This document shows positions 16,473-24,195 of a stretch of 64,000 nucleotides of DNA, in pieces. The position numbers and the translations under genes were made by a program. The stretch is taken from positions 368,300-432,299 of the forward strand of contig NZ_JAJNDA010000003.1 in assembly GCF_021026295.1 (NCBI RefSeq), written 5' to 3'. The number at the start of each line of letters is the position of its first letter. Position 1 is the first letter of the stretch. The notes under the pieces were generated by a model. That model was given only the letters and a program-made list of their open reading frames with translations. It ran no database searches and had not been told where the DNA came from. The stretch comes from Actinomycetospora soli (GTDB lineage Bacteria; Actinomycetota; Actinomycetes; Mycobacteriales; Pseudonocardiaceae).

Positions 16473-16775
16473 GCTCCGGTCCTTTCCGGTCGCTCTCATC
16501 GGCCTACGCGGCCATGGTTCACGCGTCGCCGGACCTACCGTGAAGTACCAGGTGAGCGTCACACATCAGCAACGTGTGCCGGCACCATCGCGTCCGTCGA
16601 CCGCGCTTGTGTACCCGTTCACACTGCGTTCAGCCAAGGGCTAAACCGTGACAGAGCGTCTACTGAACGATCCAGTAACCCGAAGTTCACACCGGCGGGC
16701 AACCGCCTGGACGGAGCAGCGTCTCCGGGGTACGCCCGGCAGCGTGGCGCCGTTCGGGTATCGGCTACGGTGGTC
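16473..16775. other. Intergenic region before tRNA-Gly
   Basis: No gene is supported in these 303 bp. TACGGT at 16766-16771 may be the -10 element of the tRNA-Gly promoter. The rest shows lower GC than the surroundings and no long repeat. Confidence 0.4.
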
Positions 16776-16797
16776 ACGGTCCGGGGTGCCGGACCGT
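16776..16797 (+). other. 9-bp hairpin abutting the tRNA-Gly 5' end
   Basis: ACGGTCCGG-ggtg-CCGGACCGT, a perfect stem with a tetraloop that ends 1 nt before the mature tRNA begins at 16799. It would form in the precursor leader, next to the RNase P cleavage site. Confidence 0.6.
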
Positions 16798-16798
16798 C

Positions 16799-16872
16799 GC
16801 GGGCGTAGCTCAATGGTAGAGCCCCAGTCTTCCAAACTGGCTACGCGGGTTCGATTCCCGTCGCCCGCTCCA
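16799..16872 (+). tRNA. tRNA-Gly(UCC)
   Basis: Acceptor stem GCGGGCG/CGCCCGC, discriminator T and encoded CCA. D arm TAGCTCAATGGTAGAG, anticodon stem CCAGT/ACTGG around CTTCCAA (anticodon TCC), T loop GTTCGATTC. A complete 74-nt gene. Confidence 0.97.
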
Positions 16873-17087
16873 GGCCACCTCGCGGGGTCCGCGAACACGA
16901 CTGCTGCGGACGTGTACCGTCGGTCGCGTTGCAGTCTCGTTTTCCTCGCCGTGCGCGGTGCCGTGGATCATGTGACAACGGCCCCGGTCAGCATCGCTGG
17001 AGGAACGTCTCCCGCGCGAGTGCGCCGGCGTCGGGCAATGCCCGCGGACAGATCGCCCGCGGGGAGCTCGACCCTGAAAGAGGATTC

Positions 17088-17291
17088 GTGGCTGAAGGAA
17101 CGGTCAAGTGGTTCAACGCGGAGAAGGGCTTCGGCTTCATCGCGCCTGACGACGGTGGCAAGGACGTCTTCGTCCACTACTCGGCGATCACCGGCGGCGG
17201 CTTCCGCTCGCTCGACGAGAACCAGCGCGTGAGCTTCGAGTCCAGCCAGGGCGCGAAGGGCCCGCAGGCGGACCAGGTGCAGGCGCTCTAG
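17088..17291 (+). CDS. Cold-shock domain protein, CspA type
   Basis: A 67-residue single-stranded nucleic-acid-binding OB fold acting as RNA chaperone. The start [20 protein letters not shown] contains RNP1 (KGFGFI), and DVFVHYSAI holds RNP2. The GTG at 17088 has AAAGAGGA before it. The 215-bp region after tRNA-Gly contains no other gene and could serve as a long 5' leader, as in many csp genes. No specific thermosensor fold could be assigned. Confidence 0.95.
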   Translation: MAEGTVKWFNAEKGFGFIAPDDGGKDVFVHYSAITGGGFRSLDENQRVSFESSQGAKGPQADQVQAL

Positions 17292-17417
17292 CTCGCACCG
17301 ACCCGGTCGGGCGCCGCCACACCCGGCGCCGCCGCCCGACCCGCCGGGGCTGTGGACCCACGCCTCATACCCGTGGGACCACAGCCCCTCCGTCGTCTCC
17401 GGAGGTCTCCGGAGGTC

Positions 17418-18335
17418 TCAGGCCTCCGACACGAACCGCCGGAACGCCCGCGCGGCCAGCTCGTCCGCGTGCTGCGTCGCCGCGATGTCCGGGAAGAACA
17501 CGTCGAACCCGTGCGGGAGCCCCGGCAGCACGTGCAGCTCCGTGGGGACACCGGAGCGCAGCAGCCGCCAGGCGTAGTCGACCACCTCGTCGCGCAGCGG
17601 GTCGTTCTGCCCCACCAGGATCGCCGCCGGGCACAGGCCCGTCAGGTCCTCCGTGCGGTTGGGCACGATGTACGGCGTCGGCGGACCGAGGTTCGCCATC
17701 ACCTGCGCGATCGCCTCCTCCGGGATCACCGGCAGGCCCTCGCGACGCGAGGCGTGCGCGGGCAGCACCCGGTCGTCGGTGTTCGGGTACAGCGCGAGCT
17801 GCAGGGCGGGCGCGGTGTCGCCGCGGTCGCGGGCCAGCTGCGCGAGCGCGAGCGTCAGCATCCCCCCGCCGCTCGAACCCGTGACGGCGAGCCGGCGCGG
17901 GTCGACGTCGTAGGCCTCGGGGTGCTCGGTCGTATGACGGAGGACCGAGTACGCGTCGTCGAGGATGGTCGCGGGCGGGTGGTCGGGCGCCATCCGGAAG
18001 TCGACGCTCACCCCGACGGCACCGGTGTCGCGCGTGAGCGCCACGCACCGGCGGTGCTCGGTGTTGAGACTCCCGAACGACAGCCCGCCGCCGTGGAACA
18101 GCACGTACCCCGGCCGGTTCGGATGCGGCTGCGCGGGCCGGTAGACGCGTACGCCGACCTCGTGGTCGCCCGCGGTGTTCGGCACCGTCGCGTGCGTCCA
18201 GTGGACGTCCGGCTCGGGCGCGGGGTCGGGTCCCGGGTCGCGCAGTACCGCGAGCACGGCCGGATCGGAGAGGTCGCCGCGCCCCGACGGGAACGCCGCC
18301 ATCCGGTCACGCAGTTCCGGGTCCCACCACGTCAT
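17418..18335 (-). CDS. Alpha/beta hydrolase, HSL-type esterase
   Basis: A 305-residue esterase/lipase of the hormone-sensitive lipase family. The oxyanion-hole motif is YVLFHGGGLSFGS and the nucleophile elbow is VTGSSGGG. Acid (ILVGQNDPLRDE) and His (LPGLPHGFDVF) complete the triad. ATG 18335 follows GGGGAAGG. The natural ester is unknown; such enzymes usually take short acyl chains. It lies 42 nt downstream of the SRPBCC gene on the same strand and may be co-transcribed with arsR-SRPBCC. Confidence 0.88.
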   Translation of the reverse strand: MTWWDPELRDRMAAFPSGRGDLSDPAVLAVLRDPGPDPAPEPDVHWTHATVPNTAGDHEVGVRVYRPAQPHPNRPGYVLFHGGGLSFGSLNTEHRRCVALTRDTGAVGVSVDFRMAPDHPPATILDDAYSVLRHTTEHPEAYDVDPRRLAVTGSSGGGMLTLALAQLARDRGDTAPALQLALYPNTDDRVLPAHASRREGLPVIPEEAIAQVMANLGPPTPYIVPNRTEDLTGLCPAAILVGQNDPLRDEVVDYAWRLLRSGVPTELHVLPGLPHGFDVFFPDIAATQHADELAARAFRRFVSEA

Positions 18336-18377
18336 GCCCCGTGCCTTCCCCGACCGGCGGGGCGGCCACACCCGCCG

Positions 18378-18857
18378 TCAGGACGACAGCACCTCGTCGA
18401 GGCGCTCGTAGCCCTGGACGACGCCCTCCTCCATCCCGGAGGCGAGCATCGCGTCGCGCCCCTCGAACGATCCGCACAGCGAGAAGCCCTCGATGCGGCA
18501 CCGGCCGCCGGGGAGCTCGGTGAACGTCATGGTCTCCAGCGCCACCTGGTCGGCGAACGGGACGTAGGCGAAGGTCTGGACGATGCGCTCGTCGAGACGG
18601 ATCTCGTGGAACGAACCGAGGAAGTGGTGCTCGGTCCCGTCCTCCCCGACGTGGGTGTAGGCGTAGCCCCCGCCGGTCTGCGCGTCCCAGCGCTGCACGG
18701 TCATCGTCAGGCGCCGCGGGCCGAGCCACTGCACGACGAGCTCCGGGTCGACGTGGGCGCGGAAGACCGCGGACACGGAGGCGTCGAACTCGCGGGTGAT
18801 GCGGATGGCCGGGACGGTGGGGTCGGCCTCGATGGTGGTGGCCAGGGTGGTGTTCAC
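18378..18857 (-). CDS. SRPBCC/AHSA1-family protein
   Basis: A 159-residue START-like fold with the AHSA1 pattern: IRITREFDASVSAVFRAHVD, LVVQWLGPRRLTMTV, and GTEHHFLGSFHEI. Such proteins bind hydrophobic ligands in a deep pocket; the ligand is unknown. The GTG at 18857 overlaps the upstream ArsR stop by 4 nt, giving the very common ArsR-SRPBCC pair. Expression should follow that regulator through the operator at 19190-19211. Confidence 0.88.
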   Translation of the reverse strand: MNTTLATTIEADPTVPAIRITREFDASVSAVFRAHVDPELVVQWLGPRRLTMTVQRWDAQTGGGYAYTHVGEDGTEHHFLGSFHEIRLDERIVQTFAYVPFADQVALETMTFTELPGGRCRIEGFSLCGSFEGRDAMLASGMEEGVVQGYERLDEVLSS

Positions 18858-19171
18858 GGGTTCCTCCGGAGGACGTCGTCGAGCCGCTGGTACCGGAGCT
18901 CGGCCCGGCGGCGGTAGGTGTCGATCCAGCCCGTCAGCAGGTCGAACACGTCGACCTCGAGGTGCGCCCAGCGTTGCTGGCCGTCCCGTCGGCGGCTGAT
19001 CAGGCCGGCCGTCTCGAGCACCCGCAGGTGCTTGGAGACGGCCTGCAGGCTCACGTCGTGGTGGGACGCGAGCTCCGTGACGGTCATGTCGTCGGCGGTG
19101 AGGCGGGCGACGATGTCCCGTCGGATCGGGTCGGCCAGGGCGGCGAACGCTCGGGAGAGCTCGTCGTCCAC
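18854..19171 (-). CDS. ArsR-family repressor paired with SRPBCC gene
   Basis: A 105-residue winged-helix protein (LADPIRRDIVARL, VSLQAVSKHLRVLETAGLIS). It has no Cys at all, so it is not a thiol-based metal sensor like the ArsR at 14215. A ligand shared with the SRPBCC partner is a reasonable guess. It starts with GTG at 19171, 18 bp from a strong inverted repeat. A single operator covering its own promoter suggests autorepression of the pair. Confidence 0.88.
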   Translation of the reverse strand: MDDELSRAFAALADPIRRDIVARLTADDMTVTELASHHDVSLQAVSKHLRVLETAGLISRRRDGQQRWAHLEVDVFDLLTGWIDTYRRRAELRYQRLDDVLRRNP

Positions 19172-19189
19172 GCCCGGCTCCGGTCCTTG

Positions 19190-19211
19190 TATTCAACCTC
19201 TCGGTTGAGTA
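19190..19211. promoter_or_regulatory. ArsR operator candidate
   Basis: TATTCAACC-tctc-GGTTGAGTA, a dyad with 8 of 9 arms matching. It is centred about 30 bp before the ArsR start and shaped like operators of SRPBCC-linked ArsR proteins. Confidence 0.7.
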
Positions 19212-19534
19212 CGAATTTAGGACCAACGAATGCGGTACGTCAACGACGAATCGTGCGAGATGCGGGAATCACGAATCGTTACGGAACTCGATCAACTTCA
19301 CCCGAAGGAACCAGGCGTCACCTGGTCGAGCGCGTCGAGGGGCCGTTCGCCACACGTGAAGCCGCCGTCAGGCGGCATCCGAGGCACCGATCGGTTCACT
19401 GAGGGTCCGTTCATCGAACGCACCCGAGATGAGAGCTCTTCTCAGGTTCAGGAGAGAGTCCCGTCCGTACAACGACGGCCCGGGCGGAAGGACACGCACC
19501 GGACCGCCGTGCCACCCCACCGGAAGGAGCTCTC
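19212..19534. other. Intergenic region with two short hairpins
   Basis: No gene supported in 323 bp. Hairpins ACCAGG-cgtca-CCTGGT (19310-19326) and GCCGCC-gtca-GGCGGC (19361-19376) are visible. ACGAATCGT occurs twice near 19247 and 19271. The region probably carries the promoter and leader of the secreted protein at 19535. Confidence 0.4.
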
Positions 19535-19828
19535 TTGAGCAGCAGGACCAGCAGGATCGCGGCCACCACGATGCTCGCGGGCGTCGGCGTCGCCGCCATG
19601 GCCGGGTCGGCCAACGCCACCGAGTCGCACTCCCACGGCTCCGAGCACGTCAGCGGGCACACGACCCAGCACCACGGCGGAGGCCTCGTCGGCGGGCTGG
19701 TCGGCGCGGGCGGCCAGCTGCTCGGCGGGGTCACCGACCTCGTCGGCGGCGTGGTCACCGGCGTGGACGGCGTGGCCGGTCCGCTCGTCGGCGGCGTGAC
19801 CACCGGCCTGTTCGGCTCGGCGGGCTGA
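19535..19828 (+). CDS. Small secreted Gly/Val-rich protein
   Basis: A 97-residue preprotein. The signal peptide is SRTSRIAATTMLAGVGVAAM and cleavage is likely after GSANA. The mature part begins with a His-rich stretch (SHSHGSEHVSGHTTQHHGGG), followed by imperfect repeats such as GGLVGGLVGAGGQLLGGVTD and VVTGVDGVAGPLVGG. These form hydrophobic strands like those of chaplin- or RodZ-unrelated surface proteins, but it matches no named family for me. The TTG start at 19535 is fixed by GGAAGGAG. The His cluster could bind metal. Confidence 0.7.
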   Translation: MSSRTSRIAATTMLAGVGVAAMAGSANATESHSHGSEHVSGHTTQHHGGGLVGGLVGAGGQLLGGVTDLVGGVVTGVDGVAGPLVGGVTTGLFGSAG

Positions 19829-19875
19829 CGACCCCCGGCCGACCCCCGGACGGCCGGACCCGTCGTCGGAGCTGG

Positions 19876-19943
19876 GGAGCACCGGCGACGCGATGACGGT
19901 GCGACCGCTGCGCGTCGGGGCGCGGAGGAGCACCGGTGACGCG
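19876..19943 (+). repeat. 17-bp direct repeat upstream of TetR gene
   Basis: GGAGCACCGGCGACGCG (19876) and GGAGCACCGGTGACGCG (19927) differ at one base and are 51 bp apart, just before the TetR operator. Confidence 0.55.
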
Positions 19944-19945
19944 GG

Positions 19946-19980
19946 GCGGGTGGGTGATGCTGGAACCATCACCCACCCGC
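19946..19980. promoter_or_regulatory. Large perfect inverted repeat, TetR operator candidate
   Basis: GCGGGTGGGTGATG and its exact complement CATCACCCACCCGC are separated by ctggaac (7 nt). It lies 36 bp before the TetR start. The 14-bp arms are longer than most TetR sites, so a dimer-of-dimers mode is possible. Confidence 0.75.
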
Positions 19981-20016
19981 TCCGCCGATCCTCCCGCACG
20001 GGGGAGACTGTCGGCC

Positions 20017-20658
20017 ATGTCCGGCAGTCGGGCCGCCGCGAAGGCGCGCACCCACGAGAACCTCCTGGACGCGGCGGCGACGGTGTTCGCCGAGCGCGGC
20101 TACGGTGCCGCGTCGGTCGAGGAGATCGCCCGGACCGCCGGCACCTCCGTGGGTTCGGTGTACGCGCACTTCACCAGCAAGGAGAAGCTCTTCGTCGCCC
20201 TCATGGAGCGGCGCTCCGACCGCGAGTTCGCCGAGGCGCAGGCCGAGCTCGCCGAGGGCTTCGAGGCCGCCGTCCCGGCCCTGAACCGGCGGCTGCTCGC
20301 CGAGGCCGACTCCGACCACCTCGCCGAGCTGGGCGCCGAGGCCTGGCTCTACGCGCTGCGCTCCTCCGCGTTCGGCGCGGAGCTCGCCGCCCACCACGAG
20401 CGGGTGCACGGCGTCATCACCGCGATGGTCGCGCAGGAGCGCACGCGCCGCGGGACCACGTTCGCGCTGTCCGACGCCGAGGTCGGCACCGTCGCCTCGG
20501 CGCTGGCCCGGGGCCTCGTGCAGCACCGCCGCCTGAGCCCCGGCTCGGTGCCCGACGACCTGTTCGGGCGCACCCTCACCGCTCTGCTGGCGGGTCTGGA
20601 GGCTCCTGCGTCCGTGCCGGCATCGGGTCCGGACGGTCCGGCGTCAGCCGACGCATGA
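20017..20658 (+). CDS. TetR-family regulator
   Basis: A 213-residue repressor. The helix-turn-helix is SVEEIARTAGTSVGSVYAHF, followed by TSKEKLFVALMERR. The C-terminal ligand domain is all helical with no recognised relative. ATG 20017 follows GGGGGAG. An operator-like repeat sits directly upstream, so autorepression is likely. Its 3' end overlaps the convergent permease gene by 83 nt, which is unusual and could cause antisense interference. Confidence 0.88.
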   Translation: MSGSRAAAKARTHENLLDAAATVFAERGYGAASVEEIARTAGTSVGSVYAHFTSKEKLFVALMERRSDREFAEAQAELAEGFEAAVPALNRRLLAEADSDHLAELGAEAWLYALRSSAFGAELAAHHERVHGVITAMVAQERTRRGTTFALSDAEVGTVASALARGLVQHRRLSPGSVPDDLFGRTLTALLAGLEAPASVPASGPDGPASADA

Positions 20659-21967
20659 GGTGGCAGCCCGCGATCGTCACCACGGTGCCGAACGCGATGC
20701 CGCCGAACTGCCCGCCGGAGAACTCCATGGTCACGTCGCCGACCCCGATGACGATGCCCGCGGCCAGCGGGACGAGCACCTCGGGGCGGGAGAAGTCGAC
20801 CCGGTTCTCCACCCAGATGCGGGCGCCGAGCAGCCCGATCATCCCGTAGAGCACCACCGTGATGCCGCCCAGCACACCGCCCGGGGTGGCCGCGACGACC
20901 GCGCCGAACTTGGGGCAGAAACCGATCAGCACGGCGACCACCGCCGCCACCCAGTAGGCCGCCGTCGAGTACACGCGGGTCGCGGCCATGACGCCGATGT
21001 TCTCCGCGTACGTGGTGGTCGGGGAGCCGCCCACCCCGCCCGCGACCGCGGTCGCGATGCCGTCCGCGGCGAGCGCCCGGCCCAGGTAGGGGTCCAGGTC
21101 CTCCCGCGTCATCGATGCGACCGCCTTGACGTGCCCGGTGTTCTCCGCGATCAGGGCGACGACCACCGGGACGACGAGCAGGATCGCCGAGGCGCTGAAC
21201 GCGGGCAGGTGCAGCCCGGGCGCGTCGGGGGTGCCCAGCGGCAGCCCGATCCACGGGGCGTCGGCGACCTTCGAGAAGTCCAGCCGGAGGTGGGTGGACA
21301 CCACCCCGGACGCGTCCGGCGCGGTGATCGGGCCCAGGACGGCGTCGAGGACCATCGACAGGACGTAGCCGACGACGAGGCCGACGAGCACGGCGAGGCG
21401 TCCCAGCATCCCGCGGGCGGCGACCGCCACCACCATGACGACGAGCATGGTCACCAGGGCCACGCCCTGGTCCTGCGGCCAGTACGTCCCCGCGACGACG
21501 GGGGCGAGGTTGAAGCCGATCAGCAGCACGACCGCGCCGGTGACGGCGGGCGGGAGGATCGCCGAGATGACGCGGGCGCCGCCGAGGTGCACCGCGAGCC
21601 CGACGAGCGCGAGGACCACGCCGGTCACGGCGATCGCACCGGTGACCTCGGCGCTCGTGCCCCCGTCCGCCCGGACCGCGGCGACCACGCCGACGAACGA
21701 CGCGCTCGTCCCGAGGTAGCTCGGCACGCGCCCGCGCGTCATCAGCAGGAACAGCATCGTCGCGAGCCCGGAGAGCAGGATCGCGAGGTTCGGGTCCAGG
21801 CCCATGAGCACGGGGAAGACGAACGTCGCCCCGAACATGGCGAGGACGTGCTGCATCCCGAGCCCGACGGTGCGGCCCCAGCTCATCCGCTCGTCGGGCC
21901 GCACCACCTCCCCCGGCCCGGGGGCACGGCCGTCGCCGTGCACCGTCCAGCGCAGGGTTCTCGTCAC
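20576..21967 (-). CDS. NCS2 uracil/xanthine-type permease
   Basis: A 463-residue proton symporter for a nucleobase. About 12-14 hydrophobic helices. NCS2 signatures are LIAENTGHVKAVASMT and GGSPTTTYAENIGVMAATRV, with the motif Q/E-N-x-G-x4-T. Which base is carried cannot be decided. The GTG at 21967 overlaps the TetR stop by 4 nt, so the TetR protein at 21964-22620 probably controls uptake. The last 83 nt run antisense under the convergent TetR gene; the extra C-terminal tail (RPDPMPARTQEPPDPPAER) is low complexity. Confidence 0.9.
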   Translation of the reverse strand: MTRTLRWTVHGDGRAPGPGEVVRPDERMSWGRTVGLGMQHVLAMFGATFVFPVLMGLDPNLAILLSGLATMLFLLMTRGRVPSYLGTSASFVGVVAAVRADGGTSAEVTGAIAVTGVVLALVGLAVHLGGARVISAILPPAVTGAVVLLIGFNLAPVVAGTYWPQDQGVALVTMLVVMVVAVAARGMLGRLAVLVGLVVGYVLSMVLDAVLGPITAPDASGVVSTHLRLDFSKVADAPWIGLPLGTPDAPGLHLPAFSASAILLVVPVVVALIAENTGHVKAVASMTREDLDPYLGRALAADGIATAVAGGVGGSPTTTYAENIGVMAATRVYSTAAYWVAAVVAVLIGFCPKFGAVVAATPGGVLGGITVVLYGMIGLLGARIWVENRVDFSRPEVLVPLAAGIVIGVGDVTMEFSGGQFGGIAFGTVVTIAGCHLMRRLTPDRPDPMPARTQEPPDPPAER

Positions 21968-22620
21968 GCGCCACTCCTGTCGGTGCGTCCGAGCCGCTCG
22001 GCGACGTCGGCGCGCGGCGGGGGTTCCAGTGGGGGCAGGACGGTGCGCTCGGCGTCGACGCCGAGCCCGTCCAGCAGGAACGCGCGGTAGCGGTCCCAGA
22101 CCTGCGGGTCGACCTCGCTCGAGAAGGGCGCCGCGATCGCCGCGAGCATGTGCGCCACCGACGGGATGTCGCGCGCCTCCAGGTCGGAGCGCACGACGCC
22201 CTGCTCCTTGGCGCGCTCCACGAGGTCGTGCAGCCGGCCGACGAACTGCAGGACGATCTCCGGGGTGAACGCGCCCGCGTCCTTGGCCGCCCGCAGGATG
22301 CCCCGCCGGTGCACGAACGCGCGCGCGATGCCCTCCACGAGCTCCGCGATCCCCCGGGCCGGGTCCGTCTCGGCCTCGACGCGGGCGAACAGCGGCTCGA
22401 CGGCCTCCGCGAAGTACTCCGCGAACACCGCCGTGACCAGCTCGTCGCGGCCGCCGAAGCGCCGGTAGAGCGTCGACGGTCCGACCCCCGCGCGCCGCGC
22501 GACCTCCTCGAGCGGCACGTCGGGGCCGACCTCCTCGAACGCCTCCCGCGCCGCGGCCACGATGGCGCGGTGGTTGCGGGCGGCGTCCGCGCGCAACGGT
22601 CGGGAGGACAGCTCGGTCAC
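21964..22620 (-). CDS. TetR-family regulator of the permease
   Basis: A 218-residue repressor with HTH VPLEEVARRAGVGPSTLYRR, then FGGRDELVTAVFAEYF, and a C-terminal domain of the common actinobacterial TetR_C type (FTPEIVLQFVGRLHDLVERA). The GTG start at 22620 has no ribosome binding site but has TAGCGT 8 nt upstream, so it is probably leaderless. The 4-nt overlap with the permease gene suggests the pair senses a purine or pyrimidine. Confidence 0.88.
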   Translation of the reverse strand: MTELSSRPLRADAARNHRAIVAAAREAFEEVGPDVPLEEVARRAGVGPSTLYRRFGGRDELVTAVFAEYFAEAVEPLFARVEAETDPARGIAELVEGIARAFVHRRGILRAAKDAGAFTPEIVLQFVGRLHDLVERAKEQGVVRSDLEARDIPSVAHMLAAIAAPFSSEVDPQVWDRYRAFLLDGLGVDAERTVLPPLEPPPRADVAERLGRTDRSGA

Positions 22621-22628
22621 GGGCGGGG

Positions 22629-22634
22629 ACGCTA
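22629..22634 (-). promoter_or_regulatory. -10 element of a probable leaderless promoter (TetR-permease)
   Basis: On the minus strand TAGCGT is followed by 8 nt and GTG. Confidence 0.45.
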
Positions 22635-22723
22635 GCAGCGCGACGTCGCGATCCGGACGTGTCGCACACGACCGGACCGCAGACGACTCCTCACTCCCGG
22701 CCCCGTGGTCGAGCTCCGCCGCG

Positions 22724-22918
22724 CTACGTCCCCTCGATCGACAGGGCGCCCGACGGGCACGACCCCACCGCGTTGCGGGCGGCTTCGGCGTCGGCGCCCT
22801 CCGGGGTCTCCTGCAGCACGACGACGATCGCGTCGTCGTCCTGGTCGAAGACGTTCTCGGCGGCGAGCACGCAGTTGCCCGCCCCGATGCAGACGTCGCG
22901 GTCGGCTCGGATCTTCAT
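22724..22918 (-). CDS. [3Fe-4S] ferredoxin
   Basis: A 64-residue electron carrier. Cluster ligands: Cys10 and Cys16 in DVCIGAGNCVLAAENVF and Cys54 in AVGSCPSGALS. The second cysteine of the classical four is absent (Ala), which gives a 3Fe-4S cluster as in P450 partner ferredoxins. GGAGGGGAACC precedes the ATG. It lies 37 nt after the P450 stop on the same strand and so is its likely redox partner. No ferredoxin reductase is nearby. Confidence 0.93.
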   Translation of the reverse strand: MKIRADRDVCIGAGNCVLAAENVFDQDDDAIVVVLQETPEGADAEAARNAVGSCPSGALSIEGT

Positions 22919-22955
22919 GGTTCCCCTCCGGTGGTGGACGAAAGGACGGCTGATC

Positions 22956-24122
22956 TCACCAGGAGACCGGCAGGTGCCGCAGCCCGTAGACCACGGCGGC
23001 CGACCGGAACTCCGGGTCCCCGGCCACGGCCAGCGACGGGAAGCGCCGCAGCAGGGCCGGGAAGGCGGTGGCCATCTCCATGCGCGCGAGCGGCGCCCCG
23101 AGACAGTGGTGCACGCCGTGGCCGAACGCCACGTGCGGTGCGGCGGCCCGCCCGACGTCGAGCCGCTCGGGGTCCTCCACGAGCGCGCGGTCGCGGTCGG
23201 CGGCGGGCAGCGAGACGACGACGAAGTCGCCCTCGGCCAGCGCGGTCCCCGCGACCTCGGTGTCGCGCGTCACCCGCCGCGGTACGCCCGAGTGCACCAC
23301 CGACAGGTAGCGCATGAGCTCCTCGACGGCGGGCGCGGTGGCGGTGGGGTCCGCGCGGACGGCGGCGGCCTGCTCGGGGTGCTCGAGCAGGGCGAGGGTG
23401 CCGAGGGCGAGCATGTTCGCCGTGGTCTCGTGGCCGGCGATGAGCAGCAGCGACGCCACACCGACCAGCTCCGCGCGGCTGAACTCCGCGCCGTGCTCGC
23501 GCACGAGCATGCCGAGCATGTCCTCGCCCGGGTCGGCGCTCGCCCGGTCGACCAGCGTGCCCATGTAGGCCCGCGACTCGGCCGCCACCGCACCGCGCTC
23601 GGCGAGCGGGCGCGTCAGGTCGAGCTGGATCGCGGCGCGACGGTGGAACTCGCCGCGGTCGGCGTAGGGCACGCCGAGCAGCTCGCAGATCACCAGGCTC
23701 GGGATCGGGAGCGCGAACGCCTCGACGAGGTCGGCGGGCGACCCGGCCCGCTCCATCGCGTCGAGGTGCTCGTCGACGATCTGTTCGATCCGCGGCTGGA
23801 GCCGGCGGATCCGCCGCACGGTGAACTCGCCCGTGAGCATCCGGCGCAGGCGGGTGTGGTCCGGCGGGTCGAGGGTGAGCAGGTTGCCCGCGCGCTGGTC
23901 GTCGTCGGACCCCGGCAGGGCCGGCATCCCGGCGCTGGAGAACCGGGTCGCGTCGCCGAGGACCTCCCGCACGTCCTCGTAGCGTGTCGCGAGCCACGCG
24001 TGCAGACCCAGCGGCGTGGTGACGCGTTCGAGCCCGGGCTGCTCCCGCAGCTCCGCCATCCGCGACGGCGGGTCGTACCGGTCGCGCTGCATGTGGAGCG
24101 GGAGGGAGATCGCAGCGGCCAT
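22956..24122 (-). CDS. Cytochrome P450 monooxygenase
   Basis: A 388-residue soluble class I P450. The I-helix motif is LLIAGHETTANML (oxygen-activating acid-Thr pair H/E-T-T), the ExxR motif is EELMRYL, and the haem loop is FGHGVHHCLGAPLAR with the Cys thiolate. The substrate is unknown. Forms an operon with the [3Fe-4S] ferredoxin. ATG 24122 has no ribosome binding site; TAACGT 7 nt upstream indicates a leaderless transcript. Divergent from the SDR gene. Confidence 0.95.
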   Translation of the reverse strand: MAAAISLPLHMQRDRYDPPSRMAELREQPGLERVTTPLGLHAWLATRYEDVREVLGDATRFSSAGMPALPGSDDDQRAGNLLTLDPPDHTRLRRMLTGEFTVRRIRRLQPRIEQIVDEHLDAMERAGSPADLVEAFALPIPSLVICELLGVPYADRGEFHRRAAIQLDLTRPLAERGAVAAESRAYMGTLVDRASADPGEDMLGMLVREHGAEFSRAELVGVASLLLIAGHETTANMLALGTLALLEHPEQAAAVRADPTATAPAVEELMRYLSVVHSGVPRRVTRDTEVAGTALAEGDFVVVSLPAADRDRALVEDPERLDVGRAAAPHVAFGHGVHHCLGAPLARMEMATAFPALLRRFPSLAVAGDPEFRSAAVVYGLRHLPVSW

Positions 24123-24129
24123 GCGCCCG

Positions 24130-24135
24130 ACGTTA
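24130..24135 (-). promoter_or_regulatory. -10 element of a probable leaderless promoter (P450)
   Basis: On the minus strand TAACGT is followed by 7 nt and ATG. Confidence 0.5.
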
Positions 24136-24195
24136 GCACCGGAAACGGTAGCCGCCTGTCAGATACGTCGGGGGTCCGGGCGGGCACCCCGACGC

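Noticed and set aside
19310..19376. Hairpins as a riboswitch upstream of the secreted protein
   Set aside because: Two short independent stems only; no known aptamer core could be matched.
20576..22669. Apparent fusion of TetR region with the permease
   Set aside because: The N-terminal 230 residues are out-of-frame TetR sequence; the permease starts at GTG 21967.
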